A stretch of 64,000 nt of DNA from Taxawa tesnikishii (nom. ined.) (GCA_030247885.1 JAPDRO010000006.1:992001-1056000); one strand, 5' to 3'; positions 44,255 to 56,373 are shown, counted from the first letter of the stretch. Numbers and translations are program-made. The notes: a model not told the origin generated them from the letters alone.

Positions 44255-45809
44255 GCTGTGATGACTGTGATTCTGAAGCGGGTAGAAGGTACTGAGGAGA
44301 GTGACAAGGTGCGGTGGTCAAGGAGACTGTAAGTAAGAAGAAGGTGCTGTGCAAGTAGTGACTGGATCCGGTTGGCTATTATTTGGGGGTTGAAAAGTAT
44401 CAAAGGAAAAAGAGATGTTGGCAAGGTGATGGTGAGGCGTGAATGGAGAATGTGGATGATGTGAGAGATGATGCGAGGAATGCAGCATGAATCGATGGGA
44501 GCACAGAGGTCTTTTGTATGTGAAGGCGAGGAATACACAACCTTAGCGGGAACAGGGATTACGAGGTCCCATTCAGTCGCAGTCAGCGCTCTCTCGCAAA
44601 CAACGGTACCTGCATCCTAGTCGGATCTGATGCAGGCGAATGTTCCAGCAGGGCCAATGGCGGGGCCATCTCACCGGGGTGATGGACAGAATGCTGCGCC
44701 CCAAACTAGTCGGCCAGTCACTCCGCGGTCACCGTCTGTAGCTTGCTCTCACTACAGCTCACCAACGTTCCTGTACTGCCAGCGGCGAGAGGGTCCAAGG
44801 CTCGCATCACTACAGTGACTCTTCCTCCATACTGCAACGTTCTCTTGTGCGGCGAACTACCCTGGCGACATGCGGTAGCTGCAGTTGAGTCTCGCCATAG
44901 CAACAGTGCCAGCAGGCATCGATGCGGCACTGGAATGCATGCCACGTCTAGGGTGGCGGTCTCTGTTCCCATGTGTCCCTGCCAACGGTGCACTGACGCG
45001 CGGTTAAAGTTGAGCACCACGCTGCCGGATCCCGCTCTTAGTGCCGGCCGTTCACCAGGCAAGATGCAGCCCTGCGAGTGGCCAGGTGCGCGTTCGAGTC
45101 GGCTCAGTCGAAACACGCGCAATCACCACAACTCACCTCGCAGGATCTGCATTGAAACGAGGCCTAGGAAATTATTGCCTGCCGGACAATGTCTCCTCCC
45201 CGTCCTCCTGCCGTTTCAGGACCATGCTGGCGAGACACGAAGTCCCTCTGTGGCTGTCGGAGAACCTCTCGCAGCAGCTGTCATCGAGACGCGAGATCTG
45301 GCCAAGCTTCGACGAACAGACGGGCCGACATAACGGCTTGGCAGGGCCATACGTATACGACCTCCAAAAATATCACATCGCGTTGCCCCGATAACTCTAT
45401 CCACCGTTTGTATGCTGTTTGCGTGGCCCGGTGACGAACGCGAAGGGCAACGCGGAACGCTGTCGAGCAGTTCGATAGTGACGACATGGTCTACGCTTCG
45501 TATCGTGCCTACACGGCGACACCTCCAACGGCCCGGTTACTACGAGCCCGCGTAACGTTCATCATGACGACTTTTCGGGTTTGGATCTGCAACCAGTGGA
45601 GTGCGCAACAGAAACCCATCTACAGAAACCGAACTCTTTATACTCGTATGGCTACCGAATGCGCACTGCGAAGCGTTCAGGCGTGCACAAGACTCTTATA
45701 CGTTGGAACCCTCCCGCCGCTGCTTGCTGATCGCTGTGACAGTAAAAGTCAAATTCCCACGGCCATCCGTTCGGGTGAGTGCGCGGCGTACTCTTTTACG
45801 CGAGCCTGG
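44255..45809. other. Intergenic, 1.55 kb
   Basis: Promoter of the CRH-like gene and 3' flank of the SDR gene. Several open frames exist but none with family-like composition or usable splice sites. Confidence 0.45.
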
Positions 45810-46907
45810 TCACCAGGCTCTCATACCAGTCTTCTCGACAATCTTCTTGAAGATGGTTGGGAACGCCACGTGCTCGACGCCTTGCAACCCGATCTTCAGG
45901 AAGCCCGGATCAGAGAGCACGCGGTCTCTCATAGCCATCAATTCCTCTACATCCCAATTGGCCCACACAAATCTTCCATGTAGAAACGCGGCAGCTTGCG
46001 TGGAGGCCCACACGCAGAATGACGCCGGCAGTTGGGCTGGGAGGAACGCGTTAGTCTGGACTGCCCCTTCCCTTTTTCTTTTGTACTTTGTTACCAACCA
46101 AGGGCAACGTGGAAAGGGTGGGAACCGGAGAGAGATGAAGGAAAGTAGAAAGATTTACCATCGTCCCAAGGCGCAGAGCTCTCATCAAATCCGGCCTTCC
46201 TCGCACTCGGCGTCAAGACCGCTCCTGGATGGATTGAGATCATTTGCATCTCCTCGACCGGCGTCTCGTCTGCAAGGTGTTGCACTAGGCTTGCGTAGCC
46301 AGCCTTGCTGGCCGCGTAATGCGGGTGCGATGGATAAGGGTTCATATGTGCTGCCATGCTGGAGATGTACAGAAGGACCTTGTCGTCGCCCATAGTCAGT
46401 ATCACCTTACCCTTCGGATATCGTAAGTGCCACAGAACACACCTTTCCCTTCTTTGGTCCTTGTTTCGCAAACGCATCCAAAGCGCGCAGATTTGCACAA
46501 ATGTTCGTCTCGAACACGCTTACCCCCTCCTCCACATCTTTCGTCGCTCCGGTATGTGCCGCATTCAGCACCATGACATGCACTGCCGTATCCCTTTCCT
46601 CCAACTCCTTCCATAGATTGTCCATGCTTTCTTTGCTACTGACGTCGCACTGCCGCGGAATCAACTCCGTCTTTGTGTTGTGACTGGCCTTGAGGTCGGC
46701 AACGGCTGCCTCGAGACGCTCTGCGCTGCGACCGAGCAATATGATGCACGAGGCTTGCGCTTGGATAAATGCAGAGGCGATGGAGAAGCCAATACCGGAG
46801 GAGGCGCCGACTATCAGAACTGTGCGGCAGGCCTGTGTGAGCTTGGGACTAGAAGGGGAGATAGATGAGTACGTGGTACGGTGGTAGGTCTTGGTGAAGG
46901 ATGCCAT
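45810..46907 (-). CDS. Short-chain dehydrogenase/reductase
   Basis: Classical SDR oxidoreductase, substrate unknown. Three exons: 46443-46907, 46159-46378 and 45810-46060; introns 64 and 98 bp; 311 residues. It shows the NAD(P)-binding motif IVGASSGIGFSIA, the NAAHTG strand, the catalytic Ser in LYISSMAAH, and HYAASKAGY (YxxxK). The end (HGRFVWANWDVEELMAMRD) is typical of fungal SDRs of this subgroup. The acceptor of the first intron (GACAAG) is non-ideal but the only one giving VLLYISS in phase. It shares a 481-bp promoter with the bZIP-like regulator, which suggests linked control. Confidence 0.9.
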
Positions 46908-47097
46908 GGTAGTAGTCGGCTCAAGACGTCGTGCGACAGATCGAGTGTAGCTGAGGGCAAGGAGAAAGAGCAGGTGAGCTTGTAGGAACGATCTGGTAGA
47001 TTCCTTAGAGAGCAGCGGATGGTGTGTTGGGTATCTTATGTGCCTTACAGTCCGTTGCTATTTCTTCTGCCATCTAGCTAGTCGCTTCTTCGGAATG

Positions 47098-47115
47098 ATG
47101 GCTTCCATAAGCCAC
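47098..47115. promoter_or_regulatory. Palindromic 18-bp element, copy 1
   Basis: ATGGCTTCCATAAGCCAC. The core TGGCTT-CCAT-AAGCCA (47099-47114) is an inverted repeat with a 4-bp spacer, as expected of a dimeric protein's binding site. An identical copy lies at 47286-47303. Confidence 0.55.
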
Positions 47116-47285
47116 CCAAATCTCCTCATGCCCGGGAGAATCTCTCGCGACAATCTCCGCTTAACAATCCATGCCCAGCAAAGTCCAATCCGTACAGCCC
47201 CAGGGAGTCACTCTTCTGAATCGACCTACCATGCTGCACGTGCCCAGAACGGATAAGCCATCCCGGCCTAACCGTTTTCGGACGC

Positions 47286-47303
47286 ATGGCTTCCATAAGC
47301 CAC
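47286..47303. promoter_or_regulatory. Palindromic 18-bp element, copy 2
   Basis: Same 18 bases as at 47098-47115, same orientation, 86 bp before the regulator's start codon. Flanking bases differ, so the identity is limited to the element itself. Confidence 0.55.
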
Positions 47304-47388
47304 TGCGGGATCTTCAAACATCTGTGCAGCTCTTCTCCTTAGGCTTTCCTTGCACTTGTCCCACCGTGCAGATCAACAACGTCCAAGA

Positions 47389-48438
47389 ATGGAACATAAG
47401 AAGTCGGACGTTCAGAAACCAAGGAAACGCCGGATTCTGACCGAGGCGCGGAGGGCACAGAATCGGGCAGCACAGAAGGCTCACCGTAAGCCAATGTACC
47501 CTTTTGGATTCTTGCGTCTCGCTCCTGTTCTATTGGGTTTCCCTTTCCCTAGCATTGTTAGCTGTGGAAGTGCCCAAGTAACATAGCGCTCACTCATCGG
47601 TGCAATTTTTGTAGGTGAACGGCAAAAGACCCGGATGCAGGAGCTAGAAGTAATTGCAACGAGACAGACACAGCAAGAAACCGCATCCGTTCCGGTAGGA
47701 GCCCAATCAATTCCGACAGACCACGAAGCTAGTGGGAGCGACACATCTGTTATTCAGCAGTTGTCTATCGTTCCTATTACTTCAGTGCAGAACCAGAGGA
47801 TCACGGCCACAGCCAGTAGCAACACGGCCACTACATTCACCATCTACCCCTACTGCTCCGACCCCCGCCTCAACCACCTCACAGCGCCACACATCTCGCT
47901 CATCTCAGCATGTCTTGATAACGCCGCCATGCTGGGAGTCAGCAAAGCCGACGCACTGCAAGGAGATCTACCTTCCCCGTTCGTGCTCCAATCCATACTC
48001 CATTATCCTTCAATGCCTGTAGATCAGCTCCCAACGCCACCACCGGCGAATCCGGACATCGGTAGAGATCTCCGACCTACCCCCTCACAGCGTGAGATCC
48101 CGCACACGTTCTGGCTAGACACGATCCCATTCCCGAGCTTTCGTGATCGGGTCCTTGCTCTACTCAAACTCTCCGACAGCACCACTCCAAGCTTCAGTCT
48201 CAAGGAACTGGCGGATGACATCGACAACGGCGGCCTTGTTTGTTGGGGCTCGGGGCACGGCGGGTCGATAGGCACGCCGTGGGATTCGCGGAGCTGGGAG
48301 GCTAAAGCGTGGTTTTTGAGGAAGTGGTGGATGGTGACGGGCGGCTTTCAGGGTGAGATGGGCAAACAGAGTCAGTGGTGGTGGCGGTTGAGGGGCGAGA
48401 GCTTTTCATACAGCTCTCATCTGGTTCGTCGAATGTAA
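47389..48438 (+). CDS. bZIP-like transcription factor (DUF3425 type)
   Basis: Predicted nuclear regulator. Two exons 47389-47485 and 47615-48438, intron 129 bp; 306 residues. The basic region RRAQNRAAQKAHRERQKTRMQELE has the N-x7-R bZIP pattern, with the intron splitting the second conserved Arg. The leucine zipper after it is short or absent, as in many fungal DUF3425 proteins. The C-terminal half (YCSDPRLNHLTAPHISLISACLDNAAMLG..., ending with a Trp-rich segment WEAKAWFLRKWWMVTGGF) matches the DUF3425 type in overall look. It is divergent from the SDR gene; two palindromes lie between them. Confidence 0.82.
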
Positions 48439-48930
48439 ACCGGGAACAGGCTGTTTTGGTATTCGCTAGGAACGCGGTGATCCAGGGCTGAGGACGTATA
48501 GGTCGTACCAACAGAAGGCTCGAAGCATCATGATTAACCAAAATCTTTTAGTCTTCTCATTCGCGGTATTCTGGAGTTCCTAGCCTCGCTTGGGGTACTG
48601 AGTCCGTTCTTGATCCTCTGGCCTATGTTAGGCAGGCATGTTTTCGAGAAGTTTCTCAATTCTATCACTGTTCAAGCCTCCTTTTCGAAAGCGGAATTGT
48701 GGTGCTATCAACAGAAGCTCTAATATGACCTCATTGAATACTCCGAAGCCTCTCATGTAGTCGTTGGCTTGCTTGAAGACGTGATTCAATGCGTGCGGAG
48801 GTTTTGCAGTATCCTTCTGGGCTTCAACAGGATGAGCTTCATCTGCGTTGAGGAAAGGTCTCGTCGTTGGAACCGTTCGGAATACACGCTAAGAAATCGC
48901 CTCAGTAGCCTTCAGAACCCATTTCGCTTG
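48439..48930. other. Intergenic
   Basis: 3' flank of the bZIP-like gene. No gene was recognised. Confidence 0.45.
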
Positions 48931-49724
48931 CTAAAAGATAGTGTCACCAGATGCTTGCAACCATTGAGTCAATTGACGCTGGATTTTGACGAGGCCATCA
49001 TCGGTTGTAAAAGTTGGTGGTTCCGAGGCAAAAGTTGTGATGGGTGCAATCCAGAACGGACCGACATACGTACCTGGAAATGGTGCGCCGAGAGGCATAA
49101 CCTCTGCGGCTACGGCTGTCCGGACCCCCATGCCTTGGTCATGGTACTTGCGGAGGCTTTCCATTAGCATGTTACCCGTTGAAAGTTCCCTCGCGAGTAA
49201 GCTGTTGGTGAACGCGCCGAAGGACGCGATGTCAAGTGACGATTCAAAAAGAGGAACAGTTCGGTCTTGATCATATATCAGAAGATCAAGAATCCCGAAG
49301 AGTAGTTTGTCGGTGAAACGATGAGGGCTAACGTGGGCGCCTTCGACAAACTCTCTTCAGAAAGATCCAACACGGTCAGAGTGGTTATCTGATTGACCGT
49401 CCGGGAGATCGCACGTGTACTGCAAGCAAGTTTCCAACACGCAGATGACAGTCGAGGTGAAAACTCGGCGGTTCTCCTCTGCGCCGAATGTTCCAGAGCT
49501 CGATCAAATCGTTTCCACGTCATGACCAGCCGCCGGGCTGCCACTGCTATCGTTCCCACTGTCGAGACTGCCAGCGGGTGAAGGATGTCGGGAGGCACAA
49601 AGTCCCAAGATTTAAGGCAAACGTCGATGTGAGGCACGTCGGCAACGAATGCGGGAGATCGAGTAACGAGCAAGGCGTAAGGAGGGCGGCTAAAGGCGCG
49701 AAACCTATTGAGTACTCGGCACAT
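48931..49724 (-). pseudogene. Relic (or misread copy) of a fungal-specific protein
   Basis: The sequence follows an uncharacterised filamentous-fungal family known to me only by its look: RPPYALLVTRSP, then CLKSWDFVPPDILHPLAVSTVG and AARRLVMTWKRFD. The continuation (GAEENRRVFTSTVICVLETCLQ) and a tail (FTDKLLFGILDLL, SLDIASFGAFTNSLLAREL, KIQRQLTQWLQASGDTIF) lie in other frames. At least one single-base shift (about 49502) and one in-frame TGA (near 49350) interrupt it. A 5' exon may be missing. It could be decayed or contain base errors; the one-base shift is of the kind seen elsewhere in this window. Function unknown. Confidence 0.45.
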
Positions 49725-49907
49725 ACAGATGAGTTAATCGCTACACCCCAAGAGATATCTGCGACGCGCCTACTTGGGGCATCTTGGGAATTATTGAAGT
49801 GCTTGTCAAAATAAGTTTCGTCCCGGTCGTTTACCGCTTGTATAAATCAGCCTGACAGCAATCAAAGCTATTCTAACGGCTCGCAAAAGCCATCATCACT
49901 TCTCACC

Positions 49908-50910
49908 TCAGCGGTGGTAGTTGTCAAGAGGTGCCTCGTGCTCAATAGTCTTCCAGACCTCGTCGATCTTCTGCACAGCATTCTTGCTCAAAGGCCCCGC
50001 GTTCGTGCCCTCAAGCGTCTGTTTCAATTGTTCCATGCTGCTCGCTCCGACAATGATGCAATCACCGTGCTCGGGCGATAAAGGCGAGTTGTAGCGCACC
50101 CATCTGTATGCCAGGTCTGCCTTCGAGGTTCCCTCTTCCTTTGCGATAGCATCCCATTGCTCCAATGCCTCCAGATATGCGGGCTTGGAGTACATACCCG
50201 CATACATCGCACCGATGGGTGTGTTCGGGTCGAACCTTCCCTTTCCGTCAAGAACGTCCTGCTTGGTTTTGGTAAGGAAGCCACCAGCTAGGGGACTGTA
50301 GGCGTAGAATGCTATGCCGAGCTTGCGGAGAGTGGGGAAGAGCAGGGTTTCCTGGCGTCGAGCGACAGGTGAGTAGTTGCCCTGATAAACCGTAGGCAAG
50401 ACGTAACCGTTCTCTTTGCAATGGTCGTAGACTTTCTGGACGTCCTCGGCCTTGTAGTTCGACAAGCCAAAACGAGCGAATCCCCCGGCTTTGTAGCCCT
50501 CGTTGATGCCGGCCAGCGTTTCGGAGAGAGGGACAGAGCTGTCTGGAGCGTGCAGGTAGAAGATATCGACCTTTGAAATCGAGTCAGTGCGCTGATCGCT
50601 GCGAGGCTGAGGTGATCTCAACCTTCTTCACATGCAGGTCTTCCAAACTCTGCTTCAGACCGTTGATGATGCCATCTTTGGTGCCCGAACCCGGCACAAA
50701 CCCTCCCGTTGCCTTGGTGTCAATGGTGAATTTGTCGCCTGCTCTCGCTTTACCAAGGATGCCCTCAGAAGGACCGTAGAGCTGTGCAGTGTCGATGATC
50801 TCTACACCGCCCGACTTGAGCACCTCGAAAAGTTCATCCATACTCTCCTGGTTGAACCCGCGGTCGGGTCTGATGGCGGCACCGCCAAAGGCTATCTTGA
50901 TACCGCCCAT
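49908..50910 (-). CDS. Aldo-keto reductase (AKR7-like)
   Basis: NADPH-dependent reductase of the aflatoxin-aldehyde-reductase (AKR7) type. Two exons: 50623-50910 and 49908-50570; intron 52 bp (50571-50622); 316 residues. Features are the start IKIAFGGAAIRPDRGF, the active-site strand GVEIIDTAQLYG (Asp and catalytic Tyr), VDIFYLHAPDSSVPLSETLAGINEGY, the phosphate-binding GASSMEQLKQTLEG near the C-terminus, and RWVRYNSPL. The natural substrate is not evident. It lies next to the relic at 48.9-49.7 kb and no biosynthetic enzymes are near. Confidence 0.93.
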
Positions 50911-52350
50911 TGTGTTGAGAACTATGGATTAGAAATGAAGTGGCACGCAGTCAAGAAACTGACAGTAGTGAAGAGCGCAAGGGATAAACAGAAGGTTGAG
51001 TAAACACTTGAAGAGGGGTTTATTAATCATGGCTTCTCCAATGAGGGGTTCCTCCTGCTTAACTCCGCCGGCAGATCAAACAGCGAGATGGCGGGGCAAG
51101 GCAGTCGGCAGGCTGATTGTTAACACAGTACATGCATATGCTAGGTTCACACGAGATTATAGAAATCCTTCGAGCGTCGACAGCGCTTCTTGATCGAACA
51201 GAGTGCTTGAGGTCGCCATTCACTGGGTTGTATTCGGACTCGTTCTTGCCGAAGAGCAACGCTCATCTCTCATCTCTCATCCAGCATCATGCCCTCCTCG
51301 CTCGCCGGGAACAGACGTCGAGCCAAGAACGCCGGATGAGAATTGGAGCTTCATCGACGTGAGCTCGTGCATTGGGGGCATAGTTCCTGCCAGATTCGCT
51401 TCACTCGGTAGGTATGCAAGCAATCGCAACAAGCTCGGTAGGCGATGTTTCTCCCGCCGAGGCCAAAAGGAGTCCTCTGGGCCAAGTAGGTGGTGCGTGA
51501 AGACACCAGGAGACTTGAGGGATTGCAAGAGGAGCAGAACGGTTCTTATGCATCTTACTCTCGTGTATCCTGCGAGGAAGTTTGGGTTGTTTTCACGATG
51601 ATTCGTCCGTCCGCTCTGTCGGCGAGACGGCGAGACTCGGCTCGGCAACAGGGGTACCAAGAGGTTGACAGTCAGGGCACCTTTGTAATGCCACTATACG
51701 AGGCCGTTAGCCGCAATCCGTCGACGGTACGGCTCAGCAAGCTATTCTTATCCGAATGTCATCTTACTCATCCGCACACACGACAGGTACTTTATTGCAC
51801 CGCTTGCGGCCGTTGGTGCTGCGCTTCACTCGATCGAGTTGGAGGGCTAAGCCACATATTGCACAACGGCCAACACTCGCTGAGACAGCATTGGACGATG
51901 ACTGTCGGCCTTACCGAAATCGTACAGTCGTGAGATGGTGCGGTGTACAATGAGATTGTGGCTGGCTCGGTATGCCGAGCAAGTTCGTATCCAAACCCGC
52001 ACGCTATCTCAATGACATCCTTTACTCACGCACAAATTAGCTCGTCCTGTAGGTAACCCCGAGATATGCAGGCCCTAGTGACAAGGTCCCAATTTTGTCT
52101 CCTGCTGACCCGCGTCTCTCGTGCGGTAAGGAAATACAACCCAAGAGCAGCCAGTCTGACAGACCAAGTATCTGTCCGCACTTTTCCCTTGCGCCGTTAC
52201 TCTCCCTTTTCTTGTCTTCTCCTTGCTTCCGGTGTTGACTGTGCATCCACCGTACTACACTCCTTTATTTATGCTGTAGCTAACCATTCTTGCTTCTGTC
52301 CTGATCTTTCTACTGTACGACTTTCTCATTCTTATACACGTCAAGCTATA
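50911..52350. other. Intergenic, 1.44 kb
   Basis: Promoters of the reductase (minus) and the GT8-type gene (plus). The frame of the GT8 gene is open upstream of its ATG but the added residues do not look like protein. No other gene was recognised. Confidence 0.45.
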
Positions 52351-53496
52351 ATGTCGCTGTATCACAACAGATCTGCGTCGCCGGTGTCGTTCTTGCGGTC
52401 AAAAGCTATCTTCATCACCTTAGCCGCTGTCCTCGTCTTCTTTGGTTTCATCTACAGCCCTTTGCCATCCGAGTACGACGATCGCCGGGATGCTCTAGTG
52501 CAGCAGTTGGCAGACACTGCTAAAGGACATCTACCGGAAGCCCTCTCGGGACCTGCGCAAAGCCGGAATGGAACAAGCAAATATATCGATGAACTTGCTA
52601 AAATCAAGTCCAAGTATGCCTTCGCTACCTTCCTCGCCGGCCCTGCTGGGGACAAGAACGATCCGGACTTCAACCATGATCCCTACTTCGTCGCAACCCG
52701 GATCCTTGCGTACCAGCTCCTCCATGCTCCAGAAACCCGCTCAAACGACTCATCAATACCATTCGTGGTTCTCGTGACAGACGATGTGTCCGAGGTCAAG
52801 CGTGAGCGTCTACGCAGAGATGGCGCGCACGTTTACCCGGCAGCATTCCTGACATCCGACTGGGCCAACACCAATGTAGCAGCATGGAAGGATGTTCTGA
52901 CGAAGTTGCGTCTATGGGAGCTTACACAGTTTGAGCGCATTTGCTTCTTAGATGGGGACACTGTTTTGACAGGACCTATGGACGGCATCTTCAGCGACCC
53001 AGCAGTGCACACGCAGGATACCGGATCCAAGGAAAAGGCCATCAAACAAGACGAAGGCTCAATGCCGCGCAACTACTCTTTTGCTGGTGTACCAGAGACC
53101 ATGCCCAAGCATGAATACCCACCTACAGAAGAGAATCATGGTTTCCCGAATAGGAACTACCTGAATGCCGGGCTTTTTGTCTTCAAACCGTCTTTTGAGA
53201 TGTTGAGCTATTACATCAGCCTCATCAACATACCGGACCGCTTCAACCCGGAGCTTCCGGAGCAGAACCTGCTAAACTATGCCCACCGCAGGGAAGGCAA
53301 CATGCCATGGACGACATTGGGCAATACATGGAACATCCATTACCCCAGCATGAATGATCTCATGGGCGGTGTGAGGAGTTTGCATGAGAAGTGGTGGGCT
53401 CCCGTCAACCAGGATCTTGGCCCATACCTGGAGAGCTGGCGGTGGAGAATGGAGGGCTACTTCGAGGCACGCGACCTGCTCTTGCAAGAACATTAG
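52351..53496 (+). CDS. GT8-like glycosyltransferase, type II membrane protein
   Basis: Golgi- or ER-type glycosyltransferase, glycogenin/GT8-like, sugar donor unknown. Single exon, 381 residues from ATG 52351: short cytosolic tail, one membrane anchor (AIFITLAAVLVFFGFIY), stem, then the catalytic domain. This has KYAFATFLAG, FVVLVTDDVSEVKRERLRRDGAHV, WELTQFERICFLDGDTVLTGPMDGIF (DxD metal site), and NYLNAGLFVFKPSFEML. The ATG is placed where the anchor starts; the frame is open further upstream without a protein-like sequence. A single C-terminal domain with no second transferase. Confidence 0.88.
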   Translation: MSLYHNRSASPVSFLRSKAIFITLAAVLVFFGFIYSPLPSEYDDRRDALVQQLADTAKGHLPEALSGPAQSRNGTSKYIDELAKIKSKYAFATFLAGPAGDKNDPDFNHDPYFVATRILAYQLLHAPETRSNDSSIPFVVLVTDDVSEVKRERLRRDGAHVYPAAFLTSDWANTNVAAWKDVLTKLRLWELTQFERICFLDGDTVLTGPMDGIFSDPAVHTQDTGSKEKAIKQDEGSMPRNYSFAGVPETMPKHEYPPTEENHGFPNRNYLNAGLFVFKPSFEMLSYYISLINIPDRFNPELPEQNLLNYAHRREGNMPWTTLGNTWNIHYPSMNDLMGGVRSLHEKWWAPVNQDLGPYLESWRWRMEGYFEARDLLLQEH

Positions 53497-54394
53497 ACGG
53501 TTTCGCACACTCCATATTCTCGGCAGCGGAGGTTTCATAATTTGGTTGTTCTTTCAAGACTGCTGTTGTCTTTATAGCATAGCATGGCGTTGGAGGATCT
53601 GGTTTTGCAAGCATGGAATAGACAATTGACATCGACAGTAGCGGCAACTGTGGGAATGCATGAATCCAAGTAGATCAGTATACCCGAAACATGTCTCCAG
53701 CGGATCAAGATGGTCGCCTGCTTCACACGCTCTTGTGGGGCATGCTCTTGTAATCCTATGATGAAACTCGAGACGGTGAGCGCAGCGCTTCCGGGTGCCA
53801 ACAATGAACCGGTTAACATGCCTTCACGCTTCCTACAGTGTGTTTAACAGACACAGTAGAAGGCCAAAAAATCGATTGACCTGTCTTCGGAATGACACAA
53901 ATGAAGAGGCGGTGTTCTCAATTATACATATACGTAGGTTGAGAGAACAGTGCGAAGGTTGACAATCGCGTCTCTCTCCGAGCCGGGATTCTTTGCAACC
54001 CCACCAATTGTCTCTTTCACAAAGGACTAACAACTTACCATCTTCACACCCTCCGACACCCAACACAACACACACCGGAGAACCGCTGAACCGCCCTCGC
54101 TTTCCTTGCAATCCCGTCCTCAGCGACTCCTTCCCTGCCGCGTCGCCGTTGGGCCATCCCTTTCTCGTCCGCCGTCTTTGTCTGACCGCCCTGACGTAAC
54201 CGAAGCCCAGAAGCTCAGCTTCAGGTTGTACCACACTTTGGCAGCTCTCTCCAGCCTTGCGATACGTACCTACGAGCAAGGGTCAACAAATCCTTTACCG
54301 AGCAAAATCACGACAAGCGCACCCGACGTATCGTGGAAGATTGTTGAACGCAGAGGAAAGCCGTAGGAAGAGACAGGAGCAGCCGGACAGGAAC
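53497..54394. other. Intergenic, promoter/leader of PP2A B subunit
   Basis: 898 bp between the GT8-like and PP2A-B genes. The right third is C-rich (around 54030-54190), consistent with a long untranslated leader. No gene was recognised. Confidence 0.5.
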
Positions 54395-56373
54395 GATGGT
54401 GGAAGGAGACTCCCAGCAGACTCCAACATGGAAGTTCACGCAGTGAGTGCTTCCCAAGCCCTCTCTGTTCTGCCACAGATTAGTATACCATTGTCATATT
54501 GTTACGCACCATGGCACCTTTCCCGGGCTTCGACGTGTCTCAGCAGAGCGCAGTTCCATCTGTAGCCGCGCAGCCACACAAACACTGGTTCTTGCGCCAA
54601 TACGGGCCCGTTCCACACAAAATTCGAAGCCAAAGGTTTCCTCTGGCACGTTGATGTCGAAGTATCACTGACATGCTTTGCGTAGATGTTTTGGTGACAA
54701 AGGGGACGTAGAAGACATCACAGAAGGTTCGTCGCATCCCTTTCTATCGTCCCGCCGTTCTTCAACGACGATAGCAAAACATCGCTGTTTGCACGACGAT
54801 TATGACAGTAACTGACGAATTCTACCTCTAGCGGACATTATATCGACTGTAGAATTCGATCAAACCGGAAACTACCTTGCAACCGGTGACAAAGGAGGTC
54901 GCGTGGTCCTTTTCGAGCGGAACGAGACTGTATGACCCCATCCCTGTGCGGGCAAAGGCCCTTGAGTCTTGCGACCGGCCGCTGACATGACACAGAAAAA
55001 ACTTGCGAATACAAATTCCACACCGAGTTTCAGTCGCACGAGCCGGAATTCGACTACCTAAAATCACTAGAGATCGAAGAGAAGATCAACAAGATAAAGT
55101 GGTGTAGACGACAAAACGCTTCCCATTTCCTCCTTTCAACGAATGACAAAACGATAAAACTGTGGAAGGTGTTTGACAAGTCGCTGAAGGTGGTAGCGGA
55201 GAACAATCTCTCGCAGGAACTGACGCCAGCTGGTGTTGGTGCTGCCAACGGAGGCGGGCCCGTCAGAAGTCCAAACCGACACTTCCGGAGTGCAGCAGAC
55301 CTCAAGTTCCCTCGCATGACACACCACGACACGGTCATTGCTGCCGTTCCTCGCCGAGTTTACGCCAATGCGCACGCCTACCACATCAACAGTATCTCTG
55401 TGAACAGTGATGGGGAGACTTTCATCAGCAGCGACGATCTTCGGATCAACCTGTGGAACCTTAACATCCAAGACCAGAGCTTCAACATTGTCGATATCAA
55501 ACCTGCAAACATGGAAGAGCTGACAGAGGTCATCACCGCTGCTGAATTCCATCCCATTAGCTGCAATTGGTTTATGTATGCTAGTAGCAAGGGAACCATC
55601 AAACTCGCGGATATGCGTGAGCGCGCATTGTGCGACACGCACGCTAAGCGTACGTACTCAACTTGCGCTAGAACAATGATCCGGCTGACATATATGACAG
55701 AGTTTGAACAAGAAGAGGACCCTTCATCTCGTTCTTTCTTCTCGGAAATCATTTCTAGCATATCTGATGTTCGATTCTCTCATGATGGTCGCTATATTCT
55801 GTCCCGCGATTACCTCACAGTCAAGATCTGGGATGTCAACATGGAGAGGCAACCGGTGAAGACCATTCCGATCCACGAGCATCTACGGCCACGATTGTGT
55901 GACACGTACGAGAACGACAGCATCTTCGATAAGTTTGAGGTTGTCTTCTCGGGTGATGCGGAGAACGTTATGACCGGATCGTACAACAACAACTTCATGA
56001 TCTATCCAGCAGAGGAAGGAAAGGACACCGAAGTCGTGCTCCAAGCGGACAAGAGCGCCTTCAAGGCAAAGAAGGTGGGAATACCGACTCCGATGAACAA
56101 CGCGACGAGCCCCGGCGCTGGCAAAGACGGTAAGAAGGGTAATAGTAGAGCGAACAGCCCGGCCGGTCAAGGTGCCAGGATGCGAAAAGAAACAGATGCG
56201 GATCAGATCGATTTCAACAAGAAGATTCTGCACATGAGCTGGCATCCATTCGAAGACAGCATCGCGATCGCTGCTACGAACAATGTAAGTCTTTTCACTC
56301 CTCACGCGGGCGGATAGCAGAAGAGCCACATGGCTAACAGCGCCAACAGCTTTTCGTGTTCTCGGCATTGTAG
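54395..56373 (+). CDS. CDC55: Protein phosphatase 2A regulatory subunit B (PR55/CDC55)
   Basis: WD-repeat B subunit that directs PP2A. Six exons: 54395-54441, 54686-54726, 54832-54929, 54996-55649, 55701-56284 and 56350-56373. Signatures are [73 protein letters not shown], and DLRINLWNL. The last exon ends LFVFSAL-stop. Exon 4 starts with A6 (54996-55001). For the conserved ETKKTCEYKF junction seven A are needed, so one base seems missing; all other phases agree. A Gly/Ser insert follows the VEEN region ([10 protein letters not shown]). About 475 residues. Confidence 0.94.

Larger units (their letters stand above)
46908..47388. promoter_or_regulatory. Divergent promoter, SDR / bZIP-like regulator
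   Basis: 481 bp between divergent starts. It contains two identical copies of an 18-bp palindromic element (listed separately) spaced by 188 bp. Confidence 0.6.
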
